The notes: generated by a model from the sequence alone, not told the origin. A DNA stretch of 64,000 nt from Diphasiastrum complanatum (GCA_029204225.1 CM055114.1:12292455-12356454), one strand, 5' to 3'; positions 23,117-37,180 are shown, counted from the first letter of the stretch. Translations and numbers: made by a program.

Positions 23117-24484
23117 TTTAATTTCCAAAATGCAATCCTGATTGCATTCTGGATCATGTGCATACAACTATGAACAAGCTGTAAGTTGGACCATTTTCAG
23201 TTGAGCCTGATGCCTTGGTAACATAGGCTAATTTAGTTTTGTACTGCAAGCAGTAAGACAAAAAATAGTGAACTTAACTTATTTTGGGTACATATGGGGA
23301 GGGGAGCCTTTAAGAGGAGAATTAATTTTGTTGAATTTTCTATTGGATTTTTTTATGATTATATAAGTAAGGTTTCTATGAGGAAGTTCATGACTTGGGT
23401 GTTAGATAATATTTTACGTATGTTTGTGGTTTCTAGTCTTGGTTGGGCAATAACTGATTGTGGATGGAGTAGTTGCCACTGTTGTGAATGCTAAAGAACA
23501 ATATGTAGGATGGTTTGTATCATAAATTTCTGCAATTGTTCAAAATATGGATTTAAATTAGTCCTTTTGTGTAAATATATAACTATTGCTAGGAAAATAA
23601 TCAATTTTATAGAATTTCATTTCCTCGAGAAAACTATTCATGGTTAAGATAATATGGATAAAGTTTTGTTACAAAGAATAAAGTTTGAATAATTAGTATC
23701 TTTGTCAAAAATAATTTCTTGGTAATTTGTTAAAACTTTATGGATTACACAGGATTGAGGTTTTCTTATGCTCCATTGCAATTCTTACGAGACAACATTC
23801 ATCAATAGACTAAGAAAGAAGCCTAGGAAAATTGTTAAATTTTGATCCTAATCAATATTTTGATTTTGTTCGCATGTATGCAAGGGCAAAATCGTGACTA
23901 TGCTTTGGGCCATTTGTTAGCCTATGATTTTCAAAGGCATAATTTGAGGAAACTGAAATGATCTCTCGACTTCAATATGAAGATTATTTTTGAGAATTAA
24001 TTTTTAGAGAAATTTTCGAATTTTTATTGGACATTGGTGTTATGAATTGTATTGGTTATTGCACTTATTGTTGCAAGGTTCATTGAAATATGGATGTTTC
24101 TAGTAGGTCTATGATTTTTTCTTGTGATGGCTGTATTCCATGAATGATTCAACAATAGTTTGTGTATTGATTTAGTGTAGAATTCTTCGGACTATGTACC
24201 CTTGGGTGTTGCTATTGTACTAGACCAATTCTTGACAAGAGGAGGTCATTGGTAGTTGCTTTTTTCCTATAACTTAGTTTAAGCCAAATATCAAAGTTAA
24301 AATCTTCTTGGCATGGAGGGAGTGAAGTCATTGACAAAAAGAGAGGAAAATAATGATAGCGCATCTTGCCCCTTTGTCATTTAAAAAAAATAAATTATAA
24401 GTTTTTTCATGAAAAGACAATATAAGAAGCATTCATAATAGTTGTAGAAAGCATGAATATTTGAATAGATCACATCAACAAACC

Positions 24485-24485
<1 letters not shown>
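23117..24485. other. AT-rich, no supported gene
   Basis: No domain-bearing frame on either strand. The sequence is strongly AT-rich with short homopolymer runs. Confidence 0.4.

Positions 24486-24526
<41 letters not shown>
24486..24526. repeat. (AC)n microsatellite, about 20 units
   Basis: An uninterrupted AC dinucleotide run in AT-rich DNA, about 490 bp from a much longer run of the same dinucleotide. Confidence 0.95.
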
Positions 24527-24528
<2 letters not shown>

Positions 24529-25012
24529 AAAGTCCTAAACCAAAGATCCTATTCTAAGCATGCCAAAACAACCAACCACAAAGGGTACGGATGGTGGACA
24601 AACCAACCCAACCAATTCTAGATCGAACGGATCTAGCCCCCAAGCTATGGATCAATCTCAAAGAGGAATCAGGAACCGCTCAAGCAGCATGTAGCTACCA
24701 ATCACATGATCAAGCATACACTAGTGAGAGCCCAATGGTTATACTTATACCCTCCAAGGCCCATGCACCACTAGTACTGCACTGTGACACCTCACTGGAC
24801 ACCTCTGTATCCTATCTGGCCACGTCATCCAGTTCCTCAATGACTCACTGATAGACCCATATAAATCCACCATCATGAGTTTAGGCCTACAACCATTATT
24901 TCTGACCATATACACATAAGGGCCCCAAATCCCTTATAATCATAAATAATTTACGGGTTGTTGGTCTACTGATCTCTAGCGTGGACACGCTACCTGAGAC
25001 TAGTCGTGGACA

Positions 25013-26565
<1,553 letters not shown>

Positions 26566-27353
26566 TGTAGGATGTGTAGGTTCGATGGTGAGTAGCCCTC
26601 CACCTATCAAAAGGGTTAGAATACAAAGATAGGGACCTAACTATGTCAAGTTGCTAGATTTAGATGCTTTCTACTTTCTACTTTCTCCTAACACTACTCC
26701 ACTTTAACACTACCCTTCCTAACACTAAGCACATCCATACATCATGATTGAGAGTGAAAAGAAGGAGAGAGAGATAGGGATGGATATAATGAGTAGAGAA
26801 AGAGGGAGAGAGAGAGAGGTGAGACGAAGGTTAGCTCATTTGCTCATTATGCATGCTAATGGAAAAGCTTTAACTAATGAAAACAAGAACAATGAAAATA
26901 GAGAACAAAAGGGAAACCACCACAATAGCATTAGCAAGAGTGAATAGCAGATGAGGATGCTTGCTCTCCAAATGGTAGAGTTTCCTCCTTCTCATTAAGC
27001 ATAAAAAATGGTTACAAATGATGTCTTTTTATCTTTGGGGTGGCCCTTGCCCCTTGCTTCCTATTGGCTACTTGCAAAGGATGGGATTGAAATCCACAAG
27101 TATACCCCACCTAGCACCATTTGACTTTTGACTAACTCAAAAACTTAGTAACTTAAACTCAACTTATACTTTGGCCTCTAATATTATTTCTAATTACATG
27201 GCCCCAAGTCTAGTTTATTTCCAAAAGATTATTTACAAGTGCTCATTGGGCCATGGGCTTACACACACAGGAGGATGCCACGACCCTTGCATCTTATTTC
27301 TACTAACTTTGACAATTTTTTCATTTACATGCACGACGAGAATACCCCCAACA
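26566..27353 (-). repeat. isolated gypsy LTR (family 1), 788 bp
   Basis: On the plus strand it starts TGTAGGATGTG and ends AATACCCCCAACA; on the minus strand it is TGTTGGGGGTATTC...CCTACA, a TG...CA LTR. It aligns along its whole length with the LTR at 42630-43447 and with the LTR pieces at 45510-45863 and 48720-49152. No primer-binding site follows on the minus-strand downstream side, and the flanks (TACGA and GGGCC) do not match, so it is not a clean solo LTR. Confidence 0.8.
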
Positions 27354-27629
27354 GGGCCCATGGCCTGAAGTAGTGCCGGTCCCTCGGCACTATGGTGGCT
27401 TAGTAGAGGCTACGTTTGGCGTGTCTTTGCTGGATCAGGTATCTTGTGACTTCTTCCATGAATTTCAATCGTTTGGTGCTCTTCTTGTCCTTGGTAAAGT
27501 AGAATGACTTATGGACGTCCGATAACCAAAACTGATTGATTCAGGTCTAAAATTTTGTTGGCCATGGATCGGCGAGGAAAGCTGCTCTATAATACACTCG
27601 GGCCACTAGCAGCTGGTCTTTAACTTTTT
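27354..27629 (-). other. coding-like fragment, unrecognised
   Basis: Between the LTR and the copia fragment, the minus strand has about 48 open codons (about 27394-27540) with protein-like composition (FYFTKDKKSTKRLKFMEEV). I do not recognise the family. It ends at the LTR boundary, so it could be a host gene or element interrupted there. Confidence 0.25.
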
Positions 27630-28514
27630 GTGATGCCAGGGCCGTATTGGGGTCAAAACATATCGATGGGAGAAAGTCATTGTTTTGGCATTGAAGTATG
27701 GCAAAAGGAAAATGTGGTCTTTCTTACACAAAACAAATATGCACGAGATTTGCTTTATAAGTTCAATATGCAGGATTGTAAGCCTTTGAGTACACCTATG
27801 GATGTCAACACGAAGCTTACTGCATATGATGAATCTGAGAAAGTGGATGCTTATTTGTATAGACAGCTGGTGGGTAGTTTGATTTATTTGACACACACAC
27901 GACCTGATATTTCTTATGCTGTTGGTGTTGTTAGTCAATTTATGCAAGATCCTAGTCAAACACACTAGAAGTTTGCTAAATGTATTCTCAGATACATTCG
28001 AGGGACATTGAATTTTGGTTTGAAGTATGATCAACCTGAAGTGCCAATATTGATAGGATATACAGATGTTGATTGGACAGGTAATATTGATGACAGAAGG
28101 TCTACCAGTGGTCATACATTCAGTTATGGTACAACTGTAGTTTCATGGAGTAGCAAAAAGCAACCTACAGTAGCCTTATCCTTGACAGAAGCTGAACATC
28201 GAGCACTCAACAATGCTGCACAAGAAGCGGTATGGTTACAAAGATTGCTTGTGGATTTAGGTCAACCACAGGTGGATGCAACTACTATATCTTGCGACAA
28301 TCAAAGCTGCATTCACCTTGCCAAAAATCCAGTTTTACATGTTCGAACCAAGCACATCGGAATACATTATCATTTTGTTAGAGAGAAAATTCCTGATGGA
28401 GCCATTGATCTTGTTTTCTATAAATTTGAAGATCAAGTGGCAGATATTTTTACTAAGTCATTAGGTAGATGTAAATTTGAAAAGTTATACTCTACTAGGA
28501 ATAGAAGAATGTAA
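27630..28514 (+). pseudogene. copia RT C-terminus and RNase H
   Basis: It begins after the RT catalytic motif: CFGIEVWQKENVVFLTQNKY, then DCKPLSTPMD, YRQLVGSLIYL and TRPDISYAV. A TAG interrupts after PSQTH (27966-27968). RNase H then follows in the same frame with GYTDVDWTGN, DRRSTSGHTF, SLTEAEHRAL, CDNQSCIHLAKNP and VADIFTKSLG, ending at TAA 28512-28514. Catalytic D-E-D residues of RNase H are present. Everything upstream of the RT palm is missing, so it is a 5'-truncated remnant. Confidence 0.88.
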
Positions 28515-29039
28515 TTTTATCATTGAGGGAGAGTGTTAGAAATCAATGATAAACTTCATTGTTACACTTTTTAGTTACTGTTTATAATGTACTTTATTAC
28601 TAGCTGTAACTGGATTTCTCAGAAGAACAATGAACTGATGATAAACAAATAGATGGAAGGTAGGGGTGGAGGTGGTGACATCGGTAGATGTGGTGGACGA
28701 TAGGCATGAGAATGGGTGCAGAAGTATGGCAAGAGGCCGATTGAAGAAGGAGATTGATTTTCCAATTCTTGTGTTTCCCTTTTTTGAAGGATCTTCATCA
28801 TGACTGGGATACTTTTTCTAATCGAATCATTTTGGATTGCCCATCTGTCTTCTTAGCCTTGTTGTTGTCGACTTTGGGTTTGTGACTTTGGCTGTTGATC
28901 TTGTTGATGTTGTTGTTGGTAGTGTAACTGCTTCAGTGGATCCAAGCAGATCCACTCCCCCCCCCCCCTTCCCCCAAAAAAAAAACTGTTGGTGGGGATG
29001 TTATTGTTGGCGTATATTCATCATTGGATTTAAGCTCGC
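28515..29039 (+). repeat. 3' LTR remnant of the copia fragment and adjoining DNA
   Basis: Nineteen bases after the pol stop a polypurine tract (GAGGGAGAG) is followed by TGTTAGAAATCAATG at 28534, the expected 3' LTR start. The far LTR end is not clear. Near 28959-28970 there is a run of 12 C, soon followed by a run of A. Confidence 0.5.
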
Positions 29040-29051
29040 GTCTGATCCATC

Positions 29052-29425
29052 TTAAAAGGCCAACAAAAAACCAGATGATGAGCATCTGTTCAGAGGGTTG
29101 TTCTTGTACTTGACTTTTGAGGCATTTGAAATGCTCGATATAGTCTCATACATGTCATCTTTTGCCATTTTGATGTTACTTAATTTGAAAAAAGTACTCT
29201 TGATCAAGCGAAAGGACTTAAAACGCTTGATAATGGACTCTTTCAAAATTGACTAGTCTGTCTTATCTTCACAATCGAGGTCTAAAAACCAGTCACGTGC
29301 TTTAGCGATCATGGTCATGGAAAATAGTTGGACCATAGCATCGGGAGATGTTTCGCCATACACATCACATGCATTCTCAAAGATTTACAAAAATCTTTGA
29401 GGGTCCGAACTACCATCAAACTTGG
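29052..29425 (-). pseudogene. gypsy gag fragment
   Basis: The minus strand reads PKFDGSSDPQRFL, a stop, then IFENACDVYGETSPDAMVQ and KARDWFLDLD, another stop, and ESIIKRFKSFR. This is the plant Retrotrans_gag domain. It parallels, block for block, the gag at 40906-41319 (KYDESSDPIRFL, QDWFFNLS, ALITRFKSR), so the two elements are related. Two stops make it non-functional. Confidence 0.78.
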
Positions 29426-29998
29426 GTAGACTAGCTTGGGTATACGTCTCTCAAGATGAGATCCGTGAGTAGCAAAAATGCCATTAAGGTGGGTTTTGGC
29501 ATGTCAGGGTTCAGCACCATAAAAATGGGCTCGTGCTCGTGAAGACTCGGCTCTATCAGGCTCTTGTTCTGTGAATGGGTTTGTGGATGGCTCGTGGAGT
29601 TGGGACTGCATTCGATAGAACCTATGACATCTGATTTGTTCAATTGTAGGAGACCTTACCTCGTATGGACAATCTTTTGGTATTTCAAGATCTGTATGCG
29701 GGTCCATTGGGTACTGTTGTGTCTTTTTTGTGTTGGGTATGAGTTTTTGGTGTTTTTGAATTTTTTTTAAGGTTTTTTGTTTTTGGATTTTTTAGGATTT
29801 GTGGTGTTTTTGGATTTTTTTTGGGTTTTTAAGGAAGTCAAGGGGAAGACTCAGTTTGAAAAGAGTTTTTATTAGTATGGATTTTATTTTTTGAATTTTT
29901 TTTGGTGTTCATGCCTTTTTTTTTTGGAAAGATGGTGGTTTGGTTGAAATGGCAATCAGAGGTTTCATTTGAAAGTTATGTGTTTTGGTCTTGATTCT

Positions 29999-30780
29999 GT
30001 CCGGTCGAGATGGGAGCTAATTGATCCGGTCAAAAATGGACCTACTTGCCTCAGTCAAGATCTGATCTCATCCTCCGGTCGAGATCTAAACCAGAACCTT
30101 TGGTCGAGATCGAGGACTAGAGCCTTTGGTCGAGATGCCAACAGAAGCCTTCGGTCGAGAACTGACTGGAGCCTTCGATCAAGATCTGACTGAAGTGCTC
30201 CGGTTGAGATTTGAAAGGAGTGCTCCGATCGAGATCTGAAAGAAGTGCTCCGGTCGAGATCTGACATGAGTGCTCCGATCAAGATCTAGTGTGACAGGAG
30301 TGCTCCAATTGAGATCGAACTGGAGAGCTCCAATTGAGATCTGATGCGAAAGCTCCGATTGAGATCTGATGCAAAAGCTTCGGTCGAGATTTGATGCAAA
30401 ATCTTCGGTTGAGATCTGACTGGAGAGCTCCAGTTGAGATCTGACTGGAATGCTTCGGTTGAGATCTAACTCCAAAGCTTCGATCGAGATCTGACGCGAA
30501 AGCTTCGGTCAGGATTTGGCTTTGGTTGAGATCTGACTCGAAAGCTCCGGTCGAGATCTGACGTGAATGCTTTGGTCGAGATTTGACGTGAACGCTCCGG
30601 TCGAGATCTGACGTGAACGCTCCGGTCAAAATCTGACACGAACGCTCCGATCGAGATCTGACGCAAACGCTCTGGTCGAGATCTGACGTGAATGCTCCGG
30701 TCGAGATTTAAAAAATGGCTCCGATTGAGACGGGAGTCAGGGCTTTGGTCAAGATTGCTTAGGAGGCCTTGGTCGAGGTG
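29999..30780. repeat. 25-bp minisatellite, about 30 imperfect units
   Basis: The unit is close to GCTCCGGTCGAGATCTGACG plus five bases, period 25 bp, with a few units of altered length near 30100-30130 and 30280-30300. The most regular part is 30540-30710. Arg/Ser/Asp-rich frames through it on the minus strand arise from the repeat. It lies between a gag fragment (29.4 kb) and a candidate LTR (31-32 kb), that is, in the position of an untranslated gypsy leader. Confidence 0.85.
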
Positions 30781-31049
30781 GCTTGTATGGAGGTGTAGGA
30801 GCATGAGGGATGAAGGAAATGCTTTGGTTGCAGGAGGTGTGTGTGGCAGGGTCTGGATAGCGTGGAGATCATGTGCAGGGAATGGATGATGTGTGCAGGG
30901 ATTTGTGTTGAAGATTTGAAGGAGGAAGGCAGTGTGGAGTGCTCCGGTCAGGAGGATGATGTAAGTCTGTAGATGAAGGGTGCGTGGAGGTCGTTTTGAG
31001 CTATGAACGGATCTGGAACTCTTGAAAGCACTCACACTCAAAGAGAGAT

Positions 31050-32032
31050 GCAAGCCACAAACATTCATTTACGGGTCAACATGCAGCCCAAATGAACATT
31101 CAATAGTTTCTACAACTATTTACTCTAAAAACGAACTGAAATCAGATCCTAAACATTCTAAAACTAAGCTACACCTGCATTAATCCATAGAACTTAAAAC
31201 AAGAAACTGATTTACAATATTTTAGAAGTCCAAGAATCAAGAAACCAACCAATTTTTTGATTCTTGGACATCCCAAGAACATCAAGAACTAGAATGTTGA
31301 GGATATGCAAGATTTATGTCACATTTCTAGCCTATTTGGTTTACCAAAATGCTGATTCCTACATTAATCCACAAACAAGAAATGAAAACTAATCCACTAT
31401 AGCAAAGCATGAAATCTAATCCACTCTACGATCCACAACCACACACAAAGGAGGGAAGGGCAAGATCATAAATGCATCACTCAAGAAACAAGCATGATCA
31501 AGGAGCTCAATGGATGCACCCAACTCGTGGAGGCTCTTCTCATTTCAGCATGGAGTTGATACAATATACAAAAAGCTCCTCTTCACAAAGAGAGAGACTC
31601 TTAAATAAGCAAGAGAGCTCCTTAGGTGGCATCCTAGTGACAGAGCAAGGACATTCATAAATCCATTTCACAAGAAGACCAATCTGCTTTATTGAAATAA
31701 AGATATGTACATTTGTACTCTTCTTATATTAGAGAGGAGGACCCTGGCCTCTGAATCCTATTGGTCTATTTATGTCTCCCTAATTATTCAAATTCAAAAA
31801 AGAGTGGGAACCATCCAAAATTGGAGGGAAACCCAACTTTATTCACTAACTTGACATTTAGGCCCTGCGACATTGAAAGTCCCGCAAAAAGGCCTAAAGT
31901 CCTTTTATTGACTTTCGAATTAATCAAATAACTATGTGATCATCGGGTTGGACTTACACACGTCGGGTTCCAAATCCCTCTCACTTATTAACTTGGGTTA
32001 GGGTTTCATTGGGATCCGCAAACCCTTCAACA
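31050..32032 (-). repeat. candidate gypsy LTR (family 2)
   Basis: On the minus strand this begins TGTTGAAGGGTTTGCGG at 32032, exactly where the integrase reading of the neighbouring gypsy fragment (32033-33240) breaks off. It precedes the minisatellite leader and gag of the 29-31 kb element, so it is placed as that element's 5' LTR. The inner end and primer-binding site are not resolved, so the lower coordinate is approximate. Confidence 0.5.
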
Positions 32033-33240
32033 GCCACCCCCAACACCCTCGTGTGTCAAGGCAATAATCTGTCAGACTTCAGAATCATGTGCACAACGTC
32101 GTGTAATACCATCAACACCTAACTTATATAATTGTCTCGCAATAAGATGATATGGTAAGGATTTCATAATAAATTCTATTTTTTGTGGTTTCGTAAACTG
32201 AGAATCTATTTCCCCAGTGGCTAGATATCTAGTGATATCATTTGCCCATAACGGAGTCGCATCTATATAAAATAGACACGCATATGGTAACTCATCATTT
32301 ATTGGTTTATTGGTCTTTCAACATTAGGTAATCTTGAAAGATGATCAACCAAAAAATGTTGTAATTCCTTCTGAATAATAACTCGAAAGTTGAATTCTAA
32401 AAGGATCAACAGCCATCGTGCAATTCGTCCGGTTTTGCGAGGTTTATTCAATAGGTAAAGAAGAGCATGATGGTTGGTATAGAAGACAAAAAGTTGGCCT
32501 AGCAAATAATGTCGAGAAACTGCTGAACAACATAGACCATTGCTAGCGCTTCTCGATCTGTTATGGAATTTAACCTCAGCTGGAACAAGTTGACGGCTTA
32601 GGAAACAGATTGGGAAATCCTTTCCGAATTTTTCGGGTTGCATCAAAACAACACCAATAGCATAGTTACTAGCGTCCGTATGCACATGGAACTCCTTATT
32701 ATAATCAGGCATGCAAAGAATGGGTGTAGTGACTAAAGCCTGTTTGAGGTCTTCAAAGGCTTTAATCTTGTCTTCTGTCCACCTTAGGTCAGTAACGATT
32801 TAGTATACTAACTGCGCTTTATCAGCGTAGTGTATCATAAAAATTCGATAATAACCTGTGTGGCCCAAAAAGAAGTAAATTTCTTTCACTGTTCTTGGTA
32901 GGGGCATTTCGAGAATCACGCTAATCTTTTCGGGATCAGTGGCTATACCATTTCGAGAAATGATATGACTAAGCACCGCACCATGGGTAACCCATATTTG
33001 GCACTTTTCATTCGATGAAATTTTGAACTGTCGACATCGAATGAACACTTGTTCAAAGAGCATCGAGATGTTTATGCTCAGAAGAATGTACACCAAGATC
33101 GTCGAGATAAATCTCTAAATTCTTGTGTACCTTTGAATGTGTCGAAATTGCCTGGAATAATAGGCCAATTAAAAAGCCTGTTGGAAATACAAAAGACGAC
33201 AGTGTCGAAATTTTGCAAAAAACGACAATGCCCCTAAATC
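32033..33240 (-). pseudogene. gypsy pol fragment: RT end, RNase H, integrase N-terminus
   Basis: From 33195 downwards on the minus strand: the RT catalytic region IYLDDLGVHS, then CQIWVTHGAVL, ISRNGIATDPEKI and FLGHTGYYRIF, RNase H with FHVHTDASNYAIG, LYLLNKPRKTGR and DHLSRLPN, and the start of the integrase zinc domain (ITRYLATGE ... GVDGITRRCAHD ... LTHEGVGGG). There it is cut by the LTR at 32032. Several frame shifts and stops occur. It covers part of the same region as 37181-38080 but differs at many residues, so it is a separate family member. Confidence 0.82.
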
Positions 33241-33574
33241 TCATTTAGGGTTGCCCCAAACTTTGCCAGAGTCATTTCCTTAACATTTGAGGCTCTTTGG
33301 AAAAAGCAAAAAATGCGACACTGTGATTTTACATGAGCTTCCTGTTAGGAGAAAAATGCGAAAAGGCGGCACTGCATTTTTACACAAGATTCCTGACAGG
33401 CAAAAAAGGTGACACTGTTTCAAACTCCGTGTATTTTTGCATACTGTGTAAAAACACTTGTAAACCTGCCAATTGTGTAAAGACACGGGAAAATCCTTAG
33501 AACTGGACAAACAATGGATGAAGATTAAAATTGATTAGTCGATTAGTAAGAAGGAGAATAATCCAACACACGTC
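33241..33574 (-). repeat. left arm of a long inverted repeat (LTR-like)
   Basis: The reverse complement of this segment matches 36835-37117. Both start GTGTTGGATTATTCTCCTT and share CCGTGTCTTTACA and CAAAGAGCCTCAAATG. Identity is high with small indels. The right arm is the start of the copia 3' LTR. Here the same sequence lies in the opposite orientation. Confidence 0.8.
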
Positions 33575-34260
33575 ACTTTAGCTTATGCCACTGTCTTGTG
33601 TGACGATAGTGCTTATCAACACCAAGTTTAGAATCGACTCTTTACATTGATGAAACTATGTGAAAAAAAACTAGTTTTGGTTCATTTATGCAGGCATAAT
33701 GTTTATGGCCAATTTCACTGCTTATCAGCAATTAATGACAAGGAACTGGATGGATGCCAGCGGATCACCAGCCAACTGGCAATCGCAATTGATGACCTAA
33801 TTTCTTAGTATAAATAGTTGTTCATATTCATACATTTTTAAATAATCAAAATGTCAGAAGAAACATTTGAATAGTTAGTTCTCTCTCTCTCTCTCAAGCC
33901 TACGAGCATGAACACTCCTGAGCATTCTAGCTCACTTCTTAGAGTTGTTTTAGAGATTGCTATTGCGCTACTGCTTATCAGCGTTGCGCATTAATTCAGA
34001 CTTTCATTCTAGTTGCTCATAGATAGCATAGAGTACGCGGCTTCGATCCGCAACTTATTTTACTCATTTACTTGTATTTCATTGTGAATCATTACTATTT
34101 TTTATTGCGTTTAGCTTCGTCTCAGAATGTATGCGTTATTCTGAAGTTCTTTGCGACTAATTATTTGTCTGATAATTTTCGATACTTAATTGTATGGCTA
34201 CGTAATCACTGTACTACTGGCGATTTCAAAGTTAGTTACTGTAAGTTCAAACGTGATTTC
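33575..34260 (+). repeat. LTR-like promoter segment of copia core
   Basis: It contains GTATAAATAG at 33808-33817, a CT-rich stretch at 33882-33896, and AT-rich transcribed-leader-like sequence up to the protease fragment. It looks like the promoter half of a copia 5' LTR, but no primer-binding site or gag follows. The functional half of the LTR start lies inverted next to it. Confidence 0.4.
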
Positions 34261-34277
34261 TATCACTATCGTTTTGT

Positions 34278-36827
34278 TTGCAGGTGGAAGTGGACGAAGG
34301 CACATTCATGGTCAAAGATCAAAGCACATTTTTGGATGATTCATGGTTTCTAGATTCTAGAGCAACTCAACATATGACCAATCAACATGAGATCTTCAAC
34401 TCCTACACTCCTTACATCACAAAGAAATTTGTTCATCTTGGTGACAATAGTACTCACACTATTGAAGGTGAAGGTATTTTAAGATTGTGATTCCAACATG
34501 ATCTATTCAAATTACTATCAAAAGTTTTAAATGTTCCTAAACTCTCTACAAATCTGTTATCAATAAGTAGAATTACAGATTCAGGTCATAAGGTAGAATT
34601 TGAATATGATCAATGTATAATTATTGATAAAAGTAATAAGATCCTTGCACTCGACAAGAGATAGGGTTACTTATATAGATTGGCACATTGCTATTTTGAG
34701 TCTAGTCAAGCCTTGAAAACCTCTGTTCTAGTCAATAAAACATTACTATGGCATCATCGCTTAGGACACTTGAATCATGCATCTGTTATGAGCATGTCCA
34801 TACAATCCATGCTTCTTGGTCTTGACTATGCTTCTGGTAAGGTCAATCTCCTTGTCTGTCATAGCTTCAGAAAGCAGACTAGGATTCCTTTTGGATCAAA
34901 CCATATGCATGCAGCAAAAGATTTGTTAGATGTTGTTCATACAGATATATGTGGACCTATGCAAACTCGTTCATTGCTAGATGCAAAGTATTTCATCAAC
35001 TTTATTGATGAATCTATCCCATCGAGTCAAAGATATTCGCTAGTCAAGATGTCATCTTCATCGAAGATCAGTTTCAAGATCTCAAAGGAAAGGGCAGTTC
35101 CCATGTAGCCGACCTATCAGATTCTCCTGATGCATTAAACTTTCCAGTTCCTCAGTCGACTATTCCTATTGAAGGTCCAAGCTCTTCTACTCTTGACAAA
35201 CAACATATAAACGACGGATCAGAAGATGATGATGTTTCAGATCAGCAATTACAGTATGATAGAAATAATCAACTTCTGTATTACCTAGAAGATCATCAAG
35301 GACTAGCAGACCACCAGAGAGGTCCAAGAACCAAACGTGGATGATTGTCGAATTACCTGCCAGTAGAAACATAGTTGACTGCAAATGGATTTCAAAGTCA
35401 AGTACAACACAAATGGAAGCATCAACAGAAGAAAGACGCGATTTGTAGCCAAAGGATTTTCTCAGGTATACAACTTTAATTACACTGAGACTTTCAGTCC
35501 AGTAGTCAAGCATTATTCTATTCGACTTTTGCTATCATTTGTCATTGCAGCAGATTTGGAAATACATCAAATGGATGTACAGACATCATATCTCAATGGA
35601 GTTGTAGGAGAAGACATTTACATGGTGCAATCCGAAGGTTATATTATCAAGGGTAAACACAATCATGTGTGTAAACTCCATAAGACACTTTATGGCTTGA
35701 AGCAATCTGTTCGAGCATGGTTTCAAAGGATCAATACTTTCCTTATTAATCACGGCTACACACCTAGCTCTTCAGATTCAAACGTTTACTCCAAAGCATT
35801 GCAACAGTCTTTTATCATTATCACTTTATACGTGGATAATACATTGCTTTTTAGCAACAATACCGATCTGATACAAAATGCCAAGAAAATGCTATCTTCC
35901 GAATTCGACATGACCGATCTGGGTGAAGCTCATTTCTGCCTTGGTATTCAAATCCACAGAGACAGAAAATAGAAGTTGGTTTAAATTACACAACAGAGGT
36001 ACATCTACAATATGTTAGTCAAATATAATCCGATGAATTGCGAGTTAGCTCTCTCACCAATGGAACCAGGACTTAGATTGTCAAAGGACCAGTGTCTCCA
36101 AACAATTCATGAGAAGTAGCAGATGTGTGAGTATCCTTACCATTCTATTATAGGATCTCTTATGTACGCCATGATCTGTATCAGGCTAGACATAGCTTTT
36201 GCAGTCAGATCTCTCAGTCAGTTTATGACTAACCCTGGTATAACACATTGAAAGGCTCTTATCAGAGTCATGAGATATCTTTGAGCTACTATGGACTTCT
36301 GCATTTGTTATAGAGCAGTCAACAATGACAAACTCAATTTACTTAGTGGTTACATAGATGCAAGTTGGGCAAGAGATGTAGACACTCGTAAATCTACTTT
36401 CGGATTTACATTCTTCCTCAACAATGGTCCAGTTTCTTGGAATAGTCACAAGAAATCTTCGATAGCTCTATCTTCCACTGAATCAGAGTATATCGTAGCC
36501 TCTCAAGCTACAAAGGAAGCAATTTGGTTGAGAAACTTACTCTCACACATCAGTCTGAACCAACATGTTTTGACGACATTATTTTGTGATAATCAAAGTG
36601 CCATTGCTTTATCAGCCAACCCTAGATTTCATTCTAGGAGTAAGCACATTGAATTGAAGTATCGTTTCATTAGAAGGAAAGTTCTCAATGAAGAGGTCAG
36701 ATTGCAGTACTGTAGAACACAAGATATGACAACAAATATTTTTACCAAAGCATTAAGTTTGGATACACATAGAAGATTCTGTGTAGAACTAAGTTTGAAG
36801 GTCAAGGCATTCAAGGATTCATATTAA
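34278..36827 (+). pseudogene. copia pol core: protease, part integrase, RT, RNase H
   Basis: In order: protease with WFLDSRATQHMT (catalytic DSG is DSR; 34350-34380); GAG-pre-integrase WHHRLGHLNHASV (34747-34790); integrase start VVHTDICGPM and FINFIDES, after which the rest of the catalytic core is missing; RT from about 35345 with RFVAKGFSQ, MDVQTSYLNG, KTLYGLKQ and LYVDNTLLFSN (YVDD is YVDN), ending at TAG 35970-35972; and RNase H from 36291 (GYIDASWARD, SSTESEYIVA, CDNQSAIALSANP, IFTKALS), ending at TAA 36825-36827. A polypurine AAGGAGGAG and the LTR start TGTTGGATT follow. Gag is missing. Confidence 0.88.
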
Positions 36828-36834
36828 GGAGGAG

Positions 36835-37132
36835 TGTTGGATTATTCTCCTTTTTACTAATCAACTAATCGGTTATAATCTTCATCCATTGTTTATCCAG
36901 TTCTGTGGATTTTCCCGTGTCTTTACATAGTCTGCAGGTTCTACTAGTGTTTTTACATAGTCTGTAGAAATACACGGAGGTTGAAACAGTGTCGCCTATT
37001 TCGTCTGTCAGGAATCTCATGTAAAAATGTAGTGTCACTTTTTTGTATTTTTTGCCTGACAGGAATCTCGTGTAAAATCACAGTGTCACATTTTTTGCTT
37101 TTTTCAAAGAGCCTCAAATGTGATTCTCGCTC
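36835..37132 (+). repeat. copia 3' LTR start / right arm of inverted repeat
   Basis: It follows the polypurine tract directly and begins TGTTGGATTATTCTCC. After about 290 bp the similarity to the left arm ends and gypsy RNase H sequence on the other strand takes over, so this LTR is truncated. Internal near-repeats (TGTCAGGAATCTC and TGACAGGAATCTC) are also present in the left arm. Confidence 0.8.
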
Positions 37133-37180
37133 TGTGGTTGAATAATTCATTTATGTATCACTGAGCTGTCGACTTACAAA

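Noticed and set aside
26566-27353. Clean solo LTR
   Set aside because: The 5-bp flanks differ (TACGA versus GGGCC), so a simple LTR-LTR recombination product at an intact target site is not supported.
29999-30780. CRISPR-like array
   Set aside because: Units are directly adjacent with no spacers, the host is a plant, and there are no cas genes.
30055-31068. Arg/Ser/Asp-rich minus-strand frames of 75-200 codons
   Set aside because: They follow the 25-bp minisatellite; the period is not a multiple of three, so the same repeat is read in several frames.
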